Below are positions 52,754 to 62,022 of a stretch of DNA of 64,000 bases, one piece after another. A model generated the notes under the pieces. It was given only the letters and a program-made list of their open reading frames with translations. It searched no databases and was not told the origin of the DNA. The translations under genes were made by a program, and so were the position numbers. Where the stretch lies: the NCBI RefSeq assembly GCF_014773385.1, contig NZ_JACXAI010000010.1:1-64000 (forward strand). Direction: 5' to 3'. Positions within the stretch are counted from its first letter, which is position 1. The number at the start of each line of letters is the position of its first letter. Source of the DNA: Metabacillus arenae. Its GTDB lineage: Bacteria; Bacillota; Bacilli; Bacillales; Bacillaceae.

Positions 52754-55174
52754 ATGAGCGATAAAAAAGAAACAACACTTCAAATAGCTGGCATGACTTG
52801 TGCGGCTTGTGCAGTGAGAATAGAAAAAGGTCTCAAAAAAATAGATGGTGTAGAGGACGCAAGCGTAAATTTTGCATTAGAAAAATCAAAAGTCACATTT
52901 GACCCATCCAAATCAAATATTAATCAGTTTAAAGAAAAAGTAGAATCGTTAGGATATAAAGTCGTAAGTGAGAAAGCTGAATTTGATATATCTGGGATGA
53001 CATGCGCAGCTTGTGCTAATAGAATAGAAAAACGTTTAAACAAGTTAAATGGCGTCCAAAACGCAACAGTAAACTTCGCCATAGAATCTGCCCTTGTAGA
53101 ATATAACCCTGATGAAGTTTCGATCGCAGATATGAAAGAAGCTATCAAAAAATTAGGCTATCAATTAGAACAAAAGCAAGAAGCTAAAGGAGGAAAGATT
53201 GATCATAGACAGAAGGAAATTGAAAAGCAAAAAGGAAAATTTATTTTCTCTTCTATCTTATCTATTCCTTTACTTTGGGCGATGGTTAGTCATTTTGAAT
53301 TTACTTCCTTTATTTGGCTCCCCGAAATGTTTATGAATCCTTGGGTTCAGCTCGCACTTGCGACTCCTGTTCAATTTTTAGTCGGCGGTCAATTTTACGT
53401 AGGTGCCTATAAAGCATTAAGGAATAAAAGTGCAAACATGGATGTTTTGGTTGCTCTTGGAACCTCTGCTGCCTTTTTCTACAGTATCTACTTGAGCATT
53501 CTATCAATAGGCTCAGATAGCCATATGGTGGAATTATATTTTGAAACAAGTGCTGTGTTAATTACCCTTATTATATTAGGAAAGTTATTTGAAGCAAAAG
53601 CAAAGGGACGTTCTTCTGAAGCCATTAAGAAGCTGATGGGCTTACAAGCGAAAACGGCCACTGTGCTTAGAGACGGTCAAGAATTGAATATACCCATTGA
53701 AGAAGTAATCACAGGTGATATCGTCTATGTAAAGCCAGGTGAAAAAGTACCTGTAGATGGAGAGATTGTTGAAGGAAGATCTGCTCTAGATGAATCAATG
53801 ATTACAGGTGAAAGTATCCCTGTTGATAAAACTGTTGGAGATGGAGTCATAGGATCAACCATTAACAAAAACGGGTTTTTGAAGGTGAAGGCAACAAAAG
53901 TTGGAAAAGATACGGCCTTAGCGCAAATTATCAAAGTAGTAGAAGAGGCTCAAGGTTCAAAAGCTCCTATTCAGCGCTTAGCCGATGGCATTTCTGGAAT
54001 TTTTGTCCCGATTGTCGTAGGCATAGCTATTGTGGCATTTCTAGTTTGGTATTTTGCCATTAGTCCAGGAGAATTCACAGTCGCTCTGGAAAAGTTAATT
54101 GCCATATTAGTAATTGCATGTCCATGTGCCCTCGGTTTAGCTACTCCTACGTCCATTATGGCTGGAACAGGCCGTGCTGCTGAATATGGAGTTTTGTTCA
54201 AGGGCGGAGAGCATCTTGAGACGACTCACCAACTGAATACAGTAATTCTTGATAAAACAGGCACTGTAACAAATGGGAAACCATCCCTTACAGATGTGAT
54301 TGTTACTAATGGATTTGAAGAAGAGGAATTTTTAAAACTAGTCGGTGCTGCAGAAAGAAATTCTGAACATCCTTTAGCTGAGGCAATTGTGGAGGGGATT
54401 AAAGAAAAAGGAATTGAACTTGGAAACTCTGAACACTTTGAAGCAATTCCTGGCTTTGGAGTTAAATCTAAGGTTAAAAATAAAACCTTGCTAATTGGAA
54501 CGCGCCGACTTATGAAGAAAAATAATATTAATATTGAGAACATACTGCCAAAGGTGGAAAACTTAGAAAAACAAGGAAAGACGGCCATGCTAGTCGCAAT
54601 TGATCACCAGTTCACCGGTGTGATTGCCGTTGCCGATACGATTAAAGAAACTTCTAAAAAAGCGATTGAAAGATTAAAAAATATGGGGCTTGAGGTTGTG
54701 ATGATTACAGGTGATAACAAGCAAACGGCTCAAGCAATTGGGAAAGATGTCGGGATCGACCATGTGATAGCAGAAGTTCTTCCAGAAGGTAAAGCGGAAG
54801 AGGTTAAAAAGCTTCAGAAAGCAGGAAAGAAAGTAGCGATGGTAGGTGACGGTATTAATGATGCACCAGCGTTAGCTGCTGCTGATATAGGGATGGCTAT
54901 TGGTACTGGAACAGATGTAGCAATGGAAGCGGCTGATATCACACTAATGCGGGGAGACCTAAATAGCATTGCAGATAGCATCATCATGAGTAAAATGACG
55001 ATCCGTAATATTAAGCAAAATCTATTTTGGGCATTCGCTTACAATACGTTAGGAGTTCCTGTTGCAGCATTAGGTTTTCTAGCACCATGGCTTGCAGGAG
55101 CAGCAATGGCATTTAGTTCAGTATCCGTTGTTTTAAACGCACTCAGATTACAAAGAATGAAGTTAAAGGGATAA
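52754..55174 (+). CDS. copA: Copper-exporting P-type ATPase CopA
   Basis: The 806-residue P1B-1 ATPase pumps Cu(I) out of the cell. It has two N-terminal metal-binding domains (GMTCAACA twice, about 10-75 and 80-140), the CPC motif in the sixth membrane helix (about residue 456), the phosphorylation site DKTGT (about 500), the HP motif SEHPLAEAI and the hinge GDGINDAPALA. The ATG at 54 is six bases from GGGGTGA; a GTG one codon earlier is also possible. Confidence 0.94.
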   Translation: MSDKKETTLQIAGMTCAACAVRIEKGLKKIDGVEDASVNFALEKSKVTFDPSKSNINQFKEKVESLGYKVVSEKAEFDISGMTCAACANRIEKRLNKLNGVQNATVNFAIESALVEYNPDEVSIADMKEAIKKLGYQLEQKQEAKGGKIDHRQKEIEKQKGKFIFSSILSIPLLWAMVSHFEFTSFIWLPEMFMNPWVQLALATPVQFLVGGQFYVGAYKALRNKSANMDVLVALGTSAAFFYSIYLSILSIGSDSHMVELYFETSAVLITLIILGKLFEAKAKGRSSEAIKKLMGLQAKTATVLRDGQELNIPIEEVITGDIVYVKPGEKVPVDGEIVEGRSALDESMITGESIPVDKTVGDGVIGSTINKNGFLKVKATKVGKDTALAQIIKVVEEAQGSKAPIQRLADGISGIFVPIVVGIAIVAFLVWYFAISPGEFTVALEKLIAILVIACPCALGLATPTSIMAGTGRAAEYGVLFKGGEHLETTHQLNTVILDKTGTVTNGKPSLTDVIVTNGFEEEEFLKLVGAAERNSEHPLAEAIVEGIKEKGIELGNSEHFEAIPGFGVKSKVKNKTLLIGTRRLMKKNNINIENILPKVENLEKQGKTAMLVAIDHQFTGVIAVADTIKETSKKAIERLKNMGLEVVMITGDNKQTAQAIGKDVGIDHVIAEVLPEGKAEEVKKLQKAGKKVAMVGDGINDAPALAAADIGMAIGTGTDVAMEAADITLMRGDLNSIADSIIMSKMTIRNIKQNLFWAFAYNTLGVPVAALGFLAPWLAGAAMAFSSVSVVLNALRLQRMKLKG

Positions 55175-55376
55175 TCTGTCTATTAGGCTCTTTTCCAAAA
55201 AGATTGTTGCTTTCAAAATGGAAGAGTTCTTTCAATAGAAGCAATTGGCAGGTCGTCAATTGCCTCTAATCCGGCCTTTGCCTTCAGAAGGTACAATAAG
55301 TCGTAAAAACACTTTTTATGTAAATAGCAATAAAGCTTTCGAAAACAGCCATCTATTAAAAAGAGAGGAGTATTTT

Positions 55377-56243
55377 ATGAAACAAAAGAGAATTTTGACC
55401 TGGACAATTTCAGCCATTGTTTACCTGGGGTTAGTCATTGGCGGTTATTCCGTATATGCAAGCGTAGGCAATAACAATCCCGCTGATAATCATTCTCCAA
55501 CAAAAAACAATCATGAGAAAAAAGAAGCTGGTAATGAACAAGTCCATAGTGATGACCATACTAGCCAAAAAAATAATAAAGAGCATTCTGATCACGGGTC
55601 TCATTCAGAAAGCGAAGTTGTTACCAACGTAAAATATGAAAACAGCTTAATAACTATAGATGTTAAGGATCAAAATCAAACTGCACCCGAATTAGAAATC
55701 TCACACGAAAAAATCATGCATCTCATTATCGTTAGTGCCGATTTAAAAGAATACTACCACTTGCATCCCGAAGAAAAAGGGAAGGGTATGTATACTCAGA
55801 AATTCAATCTCCTTGATAACTCCTATAAGGTGTTTATTGATATTAAACCAAAAAATCTTGCTTATCAGGTTAATCCGGTTGAACTGCATGTGGGTAATGA
55901 TCATGGGACAGATCAGGACAATTCACTAAAACCTGATACAAACCTAACAAAAACAATCAATGAAAAGACAGTCGAATTAGCAACAACAAAATTAGTGGCA
56001 AACGATAATGTAACATTAACCTTTGATACAAAAGGGATTACCCCAGAGCCTTATCTTGAGGCATTGGGCCATGTTGTTATTTTGGATGAAAAGGGTAAAA
56101 AATTTGTTCACGTCCATCCTGCATCAGAGGATAAAACAATATTTGAAACAAAATTTGATAAACCTGGGATATACAAAGTATGGGGAGAGTTTAAATTTGA
56201 TGGCAAAGTAAATAACTATCCATTTGTTATCGAGGTCAAATAA
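55377..56243 (+). CDS. Membrane-anchored His-rich protein next to the copper operon
   Basis: The 288-residue protein has an N-terminal membrane anchor (about 8-28), then a His/Asn/Lys/Glu-rich linker (about 35-80, with HSDDH, HSDHGSHSE). Two related extracellular domains follow, each with a histidine pair before an acidic loop and a beta strand: YYHLHPEEKGKGMYTQKF and FVHVHPASEDKTIFETKF. The second repeat ends GIYKVWGEFKFDG. I do not recognise a named family with certainty. The histidine content and position suggest extracellular copper binding. Start is behind AGAGGAG; a longer frame from 55245 lacks a site. Confidence 0.72.
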   Translation: MKQKRILTWTISAIVYLGLVIGGYSVYASVGNNNPADNHSPTKNNHEKKEAGNEQVHSDDHTSQKNNKEHSDHGSHSESEVVTNVKYENSLITIDVKDQNQTAPELEISHEKIMHLIIVSADLKEYYHLHPEEKGKGMYTQKFNLLDNSYKVFIDIKPKNLAYQVNPVELHVGNDHGTDQDNSLKPDTNLTKTINEKTVELATTKLVANDNVTLTFDTKGITPEPYLEALGHVVILDEKGKKFVHVHPASEDKTIFETKFDKPGIYKVWGEFKFDGKVNNYPFVIEVK

Positions 56244-56266
56244 TAGGAAGAACTAAGGTGAATTTT

Positions 56267-56608
56267 ATGAACTTAGATGGTGTCAGTAAGCATCTATTAA
56301 TCTGTAATGGCAAATCATGTGTGAAAAAAGGAGCAGAGGAAGTTACGGACACAATTAGAGGAGAATTAAACAGGTTAGACCTGTATAAGGATATCCTCAC
56401 AACAAAAACACTTTGTAATGGTCAATGCAAGTATGGTCCCATTGCCGTACTATATCCTCAAGGAACCTGGTATAAAGAAATGAATAAAACAAAAAGTGAA
56501 GAGCTTGTTCGTCAATTAAAGGAAAATGACAATGTTATTCTAAACTCTAAACTTTACTACTATGATGGGAAATCATTTAAGAATCATGTGGGAGAAATCC
56601 CCTTATAG
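56267..56608 (+). CDS. Thioredoxin-like [2Fe-2S] ferredoxin
   Basis: The 113-residue protein has the cysteine arrangement of thioredoxin-fold ferredoxins: Cys13 and Cys18 (LLICNGKSCVKKG) and Cys50 and Cys54 (TLCNGQCKYGPI). Such proteins carry electrons, and some are linked to metal or cobalamin metabolism. It begins at the ATG at 56267, six bases after AAGGTG, 23 bases after the His-rich gene, so both are probably one transcript. Confidence 0.8.
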   Translation: MNLDGVSKHLLICNGKSCVKKGAEEVTDTIRGELNRLDLYKDILTTKTLCNGQCKYGPIAVLYPQGTWYKEMNKTKSEELVRQLKENDNVILNSKLYYYDGKSFKNHVGEIPL

Positions 56609-56618
56609 GAGAAATAGG

Positions 56619-56654
56619 AAAAGGCGTTTCTGTAATAGTACGCCTTTTCTTCAT
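56619..56654. terminator. Terminator after the ferredoxin gene
   Basis: AAAAGGCG and CGCCTTTT pair across a 14-base loop, followed by a T-rich stretch. Confidence 0.75.
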
Positions 56655-56763
56655 GTAAATAAATCAGTGAAAGGATTGCTGTTTTTTAAATTAATCACTC
56701 TGAAACCAATTAAAAATACCATACTTATTAAAATAATGATGTATAGGACATGTAGCTAGAGTA

Positions 56764-56880
56764 CTACTCCTCATCATTCACTTCTCCATCTCCAACTTCA
56801 TCTTCACCAGGTGCATCTCCGCAAGCAGTCATTGTTGTAGCAAGAAGAACGGCAAGTAATATAGCAAGAAGCTTTTTCAT
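56764..56880 (-). CDS. 38-residue lipoprotein
   Basis: The minus strand encodes MKKLLAILLAVLLATTMTAC followed by an acidic tail of 18 residues (GDAPGEDEVGDGEVNDEE). The lysine start, hydrophobic core and lipobox MTAC with Cys20 are those of a bacterial lipoprotein, so the mature form would be a lipid-anchored acidic 19-mer. AGGAGGG lies 11 bases before the ATG. Function unknown; it lies next to a spore coat gene on the same strand. Confidence 0.75.
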   Translation of the reverse strand: MKKLLAILLAVLLATTMTACGDAPGEDEVGDGEVNDEE

Positions 56881-57049
56881 AATTTTTGGTTCCCTCCTTT
56901 CTCTTTATTTGGTATTGTATTTCGTAGAATTCCGTAATGATAGGAAATTATGCAAATGCGACTCCTTAGTAAAAAGAGGCTTAACTTTTGTTTAGGGATT
57001 AAGGAAAGATATTTTAAAAGATGTAAAAATATCTCATAACATGATTTAC

Positions 57050-57093
57050 AAAAAGGGCCTGTCAGATGGGAGAAACTCCTTTCTAACAGGCTC
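57050..57093 (-). terminator. Terminator of the coat protein gene
   Basis: GAGCCTGTTAGA and TCTGACAGGCCC form a stem on the minus strand, followed by TTTTT. Confidence 0.85.
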
Positions 57094-57105
57094 TTAGCTT
57101 ATCTT

Positions 57106-57738
57106 TTAGTGAAAATTATTTTGATTTTGACCGCCGTTATTCATGGGTGCATAGGAGTTCAGCATTTGCTGCATATCCTGCTGTGCGAGCTGAGGTACTT
57201 GATAGTATTGATTTTTATTTTGGTAAATAGATAACTCATAAGCCATCTCTATACAATTCGGAACTGAATCCGCGAGGACTCGACGAACTACTGGGTTCGT
57301 CACCTCGAGAGCTGCCATTGTTTTCATGGATGCGTTTGATTTCACTGATCCAAGCATGCAGCTGGAAATACATTCATCTGTAATTTCCGAAACATTTTGT
57401 AATGGTTTTTTAGGCTGGGAAGGTGATAACCCATATACAAAGTCATTGTCCTGAGCCATTTTATAGCTTTGTGTCGGGGTGGCAGGGTCTTGGCCGGATT
57501 TGAAGCAATCGACAGTAGTGTTATATTCATTTTGCATGAATTGATATTGTCGATCTAATATATCTAATAACTCTTGATCTTTCACATGCTGACGAAGAAG
57601 TGTGTATTGATTTAATGTTCCTACTGAGCCAGATAAAACCTCATGAACATCAAAAACCTCATGCCCCCCATGATTCATCTGCTGACTAGCTGGTCTTGTC
57701 TGCATGTTTTGTTGTTGATTTTGGTTTTGGTTTTGCAT
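57106..57738 (-). CDS. yhcQ: Spore coat protein, CotF domain (YhcQ-like)
   Basis: The 210-residue protein starts with a Gln/Asn-rich tail (QNQNQNQQQN), has a coat F domain at about 30-190 (HEVLSGSVGTLNQYTLLRQHVKDQELLDILDRQ and ALEVTNPVVRRVLADSVPNCIEMAYE), and ends with another Gln/Asn-rich tail. B. subtilis YhcQ is a spore protein of the same size and layout. It would be expressed during sporulation. The start follows AAGGAGGCG. Confidence 0.86.
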   Translation of the reverse strand: MQNQNQNQQQNMQTRPASQQMNHGGHEVFDVHEVLSGSVGTLNQYTLLRQHVKDQELLDILDRQYQFMQNEYNTTVDCFKSGQDPATPTQSYKMAQDNDFVYGLSPSQPKKPLQNVSEITDECISSCMLGSVKSNASMKTMAALEVTNPVVRRVLADSVPNCIEMAYELSIYQNKNQYYQVPQLAQQDMQQMLNSYAPMNNGGQNQNNFH

Positions 57739-58050
57739 TACATAAACGCCTCCTTGTGAATTTTACTTAGTTATTATTTGCCAAACGACAGGAGTTATTC
57801 TTGAAATCAAGAATTGATTAATGAATTTTTGAATGGATTTTAGCTGGATGAAATGAATTGGAGGAGCGGCTTATTAATAGGTGATCGTTTAAATTCAACT
57901 AAAACCTATATTTTCGACATATTTCCCGGGAAAAAAGAGGATTCATTTGTAGAGCGTTACATTTTGTTTTCCGATATGATACTATACTAATATAAATCAT
58001 TCAGAATAATCTAATAAATTGGATCTGCTGTTACAAAGGGGAGTAGCTTT
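57739..58050. other. Intergenic region between divergent coat and ATPase genes
   Basis: This 312-bp gap must contain both promoters. A possible TATACT (near 57993) and an upstream TTGTTTT-type element could serve the ATPase gene. No clear sporulation sigma site or gene was identified. Confidence 0.4.
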
Positions 58051-58854
58051 ATGGTACTACAATTAGAAAATGTTTCATTAAAAAGAAATGGTTCCTGGAT
58101 TTTGAAGGGTATTGATTGGTGTATACAAGAAGGAGAGCACTGGGTGCTATTCGGTTTAAATGGTGCAGGGAAAACCGCAATTTTAAAAATGTTGAATGCG
58201 TATTATTTCCCTACGAGCGGGAAAGTAACCGTGGTTGGTAAGGAATTTGGGAAGACTCCATTAGGTGAGCACCTTCGCACAAAAATTGGGCTTGTATCTT
58301 CTTCTTTACAGCAAAAACTCTATCCATCAGATAGTGCTTATGAAATTGTTTTAAGCGGTGCATTCGCTTCAATTGGACTTTATGAAACACCGACCGATGA
58401 AATGAGAGCTAGAGCTGTCTCTTTGCTGGATGAGCTTGGATGTATGGAGTATGCAGACCGAAACTATGAGACGCTTTCACAAGGGGAAAGACAACGGGTC
58501 CTCATTGGAAGGGCTCTAATGGCAAAACCTCAATTACTAATATTAGACGAACCGGCAAATGGATTAGATTTTATTGCACGGGAACAGCTGTTGGAGAAGA
58601 TTGAAAAAATAGCAGAAAGTCCTGAAGGACCAACAATCATCTTTGTCACCCACCATGTTGAAGAAATTCTGCCTCAGTTTAACAAAACGTTATTATTAAA
58701 AAAAGGTGAAGCGTTTGCTTCAGGAGACACGCGTGAAATGATTTCTAATGATATGCTTTCTAACTTTTTCGAACTTCCTGTTGATGTTGTTTGGAAAAAT
58801 GACCGGCCTTTATTAACTAGGAAGAACCTGTCTGTGAAAACTTTATTAACATAG
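58051..58854 (+). CDS. ylmA: ABC transporter ATP-binding protein, YlmA type
   Basis: The 267-residue ATPase has Walker A GLNGAGKTAILKML, Q-loop SSSLQQKLY, signature LSQGERQRVLIGRAL, Walker B LLILDEPANGLD and VTHHVEE. It matches B. subtilis YlmA in length and motifs. No permease gene is adjacent, as is usual for ylmA, so the substrate and even the transport role are unknown. Confidence 0.85.
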   Translation: MVLQLENVSLKRNGSWILKGIDWCIQEGEHWVLFGLNGAGKTAILKMLNAYYFPTSGKVTVVGKEFGKTPLGEHLRTKIGLVSSSLQQKLYPSDSAYEIVLSGAFASIGLYETPTDEMRARAVSLLDELGCMEYADRNYETLSQGERQRVLIGRALMAKPQLLILDEPANGLDFIAREQLLEKIEKIAESPEGPTIIFVTHHVEEILPQFNKTLLLKKGEAFASGDTREMISNDMLSNFFELPVDVVWKNDRPLLTRKNLSVKTLLT

Positions 58855-58869
58855 CGGCCAGGGAGTAAT

Positions 58870-59640
58870 CGCGCATAGATCACGGGTTTGCACATAGAGG
58901 GGAAGTTTTCGCATAGCCAAGGCAATATCGCGCATAGATCACAGATTCGCGCATAGAGGGGAAGATTTCGCTCATAGAACTAAATAGAACGAGCATAGCC
59001 AGTCAGAAATCGCGCATAGATCACGGGTTCGCGCATAGAGGGGAAGATATCGCTCATAGACAGGGTGAAATCGCTCATAGAACTAAGTAGAACGAGCATA
59101 GCCAAGGCAATTCGCGCATAGAGGGGAAGATATCGCTCATAGACAGGGTGAAATCGCTCATAGAACTAAGTGGAACGCGCATAGCCAAGGCGATATCGCG
59201 CATAGATCACAGGTTCGCGCATAGAGGGAAAGATTTCGCTCATATGCAGGGTGATATCGCTCATAGAACTAAATAGAACGAGCATAGCCAGTCAGAAATC
59301 GCGCATAGATCACGGGTTCGCGCATAGAGGGGAAGATTTCGCTCAAAGACAGGGCGATATCGCTCATAGAACTAAGTAGAACGAGCATAGCCAAGGCGAT
59401 ATCGCGCATAGATCACAGATTCGCTCATAGAGGGAAAGATTTCGCTCAAAGACAGGGTGATATCGCTCATAGAACTAAGTAGAACGCGCAAAGCCAAGGC
59501 GATATCGCGCATAGATCACGGGTTCGCGCATAGAGGGGAAGATACCGCTCATAGACCGGGTGAAATCGCTCATAGAACTCAGTGGAAAGCGCAAAGCCAG
59601 ACCGTAATCGCGCAAAAATCAAGGATTCACACATAGAAGG
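58870..59640. repeat. Tandem array of ~103-bp units, each of five ~20-bp CGC(G/T)CATAGA sub-units
   Basis: About eight higher-order units follow each other. A typical unit contains, in order, ATCGCGCATAGATCACGGG, TTCGCGCATAGAGGGGAAG, TTTCGCTCATAGACAGGGT, AATCGCTCATAGAACTAAG and AACGAGCATAGCCAAGGC. Some units lack one or two sub-units, and both edges are more diverged. The GC content is higher than in the flanks. No open frame or gene is seen; 59641-59807 is ordinary upstream sequence. Confidence 0.92.
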
Positions 59641-59807
59641 GAAATTTAATTCGTTATATAAGAAATCATTACCTTACCGCTCAAAAAGGACAGACTATTG
59701 CAGGGGTGGCGACTAGCCAGATTTTTAAGGCTGCAACTCGTTTTCCCTATTCCTTGCTGCAATGAAATTGGCGAAAAAAGTTTTAGAATAGACGAGAGGA
59801 TAATAAT

Positions 59808-60767
59808 ATGTCTAAGACAGATAACATGCTTTTTATTCTGTGGTTATTGAAAACAAGAAAGCGGCTAACGGCAAAACAAATTGCGGAGACTTTGGAAATT
59901 AATATTCGAACAGTCTACAGGTATATAGATGCTTTATGTGTAAGCGGCGTTCCTATTATTTCTGAAGCGGGACACAATGGCGGGTACAGTTTGCTTGACC
60001 ATTCGATTGAAGTTCCATTGTTTTTTGATTTAGACGAACAAAAAGCTCTTATTCATGCCTCTATTTTTGCAAAAGAGTCAGGTTATCCTTTTGAAGATTC
60101 GCTTAATAGCGCGATTGCAAAATTGAAAATGTATACGAACGAAAAGCAGCTGGATGAAATTAATCGTCATTTAACAGGTTTTGATGTTATAAGCACCCCG
60201 ACTAACCCAAAGTTGAATTCCTATCTCCAAGAAATAGAACAATCAGTGGCGAACGGATTTACACTTGAAATGGAGTACCAGAAAAGAGATAAACAGACCC
60301 TTGCCTCTCGGCATATCAACCCATATGGACTTATCCACTGGAAGAGTAAATGGTATGTAATTGCTTTTTGCCATTATCGCCAGGAAATTAGAAGCTTTCG
60401 GGTGGATCGTATTGAATCACTAAATCGTACAATTTCGACCTTCGAACCGCCAGTGGATTTTTCATCAAAAGAATTTTTTCTGAAAAACATCCTGCCCGAC
60501 CAAAACACTCAAGAAAATCTCATTTCTGTCGAAATTAAGGGAAAAGAACAAGCGATCAATGAATTATGTCAGCATTGGTTATTTGCTCATTTGCTAGTGG
60601 AACGCACTAATGAGCATGTGATTGTTAAACTTGATGAAAAAGCAATTCGTACGTATGTCCCCTATATCCTTCTTTCATATGGCAAATCAATTCAAATCGT
60701 AGAGCCTTTATTTTTAAAAGAAAGAATGATTACGATCCTAACAGAATTACTAAACCATTACGATTAA
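59808..60767 (+). CDS. WYL-domain transcriptional regulator (YafY-like)
   Basis: The 319-residue protein has an N-terminal HTH_11 domain (LTAKQIAETLEINIRTVYRYI, about 18-40), the linker typical of YobV/YafY regulators (GVPIISEAGHNGGYSL) and a WYL domain (about 145-225: HINPYGLIHWKSKWYVIAFC and SFRVDRIESL). Such regulators respond to nucleic acid or nucleotide ligands. Two DinB-family genes follow downstream and are its likely targets. The start follows GAGAGGATAAT. Confidence 0.86.
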   Translation: MSKTDNMLFILWLLKTRKRLTAKQIAETLEINIRTVYRYIDALCVSGVPIISEAGHNGGYSLLDHSIEVPLFFDLDEQKALIHASIFAKESGYPFEDSLNSAIAKLKMYTNEKQLDEINRHLTGFDVISTPTNPKLNSYLQEIEQSVANGFTLEMEYQKRDKQTLASRHINPYGLIHWKSKWYVIAFCHYRQEIRSFRVDRIESLNRTISTFEPPVDFSSKEFFLKNILPDQNTQENLISVEIKGKEQAINELCQHWLFAHLLVERTNEHVIVKLDEKAIRTYVPYILLSYGKSIQIVEPLFLKERMITILTELLNHYD

Positions 60768-60838
60768 TTTAACTTCACTGACCATTCTTGTCAGTGTAGC
60801 TTTGGTATGTTTTAGGAAAAGTGGAGGGAGTGATCGCA

Positions 60839-61327
60839 ATGAATCAAACGAAAACTTGGATGAACAAATGGATAAGACACCGGAGTGTTCTAGAGGAGTT
60901 AGTGACACTGATTGAAGATGAACATTTGAACTATAAGCCCTGGCCTGACGCCATGACCTTATCTGAGCTTGTTCTGCATACAGCCCGCTGGAATCATACC
61001 TTTGTTTCATTAGTAGCAACTGGAGAGTTTACTGAGCCTGAAGACAAGAATTGCAAGACGGCAGCGGAATTACAGGAGACCGTTCAACGACTTACGAAGG
61101 AAACAACGGAAATGTTCAAATCAATTGCGGATGTAAACTTAAAAGAGGAGTTTGAGCTTCCGTTTTCAAATTTTAAAGACAGCGGCGATTCAATTATAAC
61201 AATTATGTATGACCATGAAATTCACCATAAAGGTCAGTTATTTGTTTATGTTCGTTTAATAGGAATAGAAGAGGTGCCTTTTTTAGTAGATATAAACAAA
61301 TCTATAGAAAACAAGGAGGCTTATTAA
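60839..61327 (+). CDS. DinB-family protein (first of a pair)
   Basis: The 162-residue four-helix protein has the DinB/YfiT metal-binding histidine pattern: one His in LVLHTARWNH and two in DHEIHHKGQLFVY. Family members are metal-dependent thiol transferases or unknown. ATG at 60839 follows GGAGGGAG with eight bases; a GTG at 60821 is in that site. It overlaps the next gene by one base. Confidence 0.83.
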   Translation: MNQTKTWMNKWIRHRSVLEELVTLIEDEHLNYKPWPDAMTLSELVLHTARWNHTFVSLVATGEFTEPEDKNCKTAAELQETVQRLTKETTEMFKSIADVNLKEEFELPFSNFKDSGDSIITIMYDHEIHHKGQLFVYVRLIGIEEVPFLVDINKSIENKEAY

Positions 61328-61866
61328 TGGAAAATAAAACAATAGAGCTGTTTGACTACAATGTTTGGGGTAACAATCGAACCTTTAACAGGATTAAAGA
61401 ATTACCTGAATCTATTTATACTCAAGATGTAAAAAGTGTATTTCAGTCCATCTCAGAGGTAATTGAACATATCTATTTAACTGACTTAGTCTGGTATTAT
61501 ACTATGAGTGGAAAAAGTTTTGATGAGACAGTTTCGTTATTAGGCAAACGAAAAGAAGAATTAGTTAATGAGAGATTAGCAGATATGGAAATTGAATATC
61601 TCGAACTATCAAAAAGGTATCAAGAGTTATTTGACAGCCGAGAAGATTTAGAGGCACTGTTCACTATTGCCCATCCTAATTTCGGAAGCACCGAAACTTC
61701 TATCGCCGAGTTAGTTCAGCATGTTGTTAACCATGGAACCTATCACAGAGGAAATATTACCGCTATGCTGCGGCAATTGGGGCATGCAGGGCCATCAACA
61801 GATTTTATATACTTTTTGTTTGAAAAAAAATCTAATCAAGGGAAAGTTTTACGAAACGCAGATTAA
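61327..61866 (+). CDS. DinB-family protein (second of a pair)
   Basis: The 179-residue protein has EVIEHIYLTDLVWYY and QHVVNHGTYHRGNI, the histidine triad of the DinB fold. Its ATG overlaps the stop of the first DinB gene (TAATG), so the two are translated together and may form a heterodimer. They are not close copies of each other. Confidence 0.83.
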   Translation: MENKTIELFDYNVWGNNRTFNRIKELPESIYTQDVKSVFQSISEVIEHIYLTDLVWYYTMSGKSFDETVSLLGKRKEELVNERLADMEIEYLELSKRYQELFDSREDLEALFTIAHPNFGSTETSIAELVQHVVNHGTYHRGNITAMLRQLGHAGPSTDFIYFLFEKKSNQGKVLRNAD

Positions 61867-61958
61867 AAGCTTTGCAGCTGAAAATGTTTGATAACCAACT
61901 GGGTACACCTGCTATTAATCATTTATTTAAGAAATATCTCTTTTTTGCAGATATAGAA

Positions 61959-61987
61959 CCCCCCTCGAATCTTGCTCTCGAAGGGGG
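61959..61987. terminator. Terminator-like hairpin between convergent genes
   Basis: CCCCCCTCGA and TCGAAGGGGG form a strong stem between the DinB pair and the secreted enzyme gene. Confidence 0.65.
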
Positions 61988-62022
61988 ATTCTGATAAGCT
62001 GGCCTTACTGTTTAATGCTTTC

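Noticed and set aside
58870-59640. Possible CRISPR array
   Set aside because: The units are tandem with conserved sequence throughout; there are no unique spacers of constant length and no cas genes.
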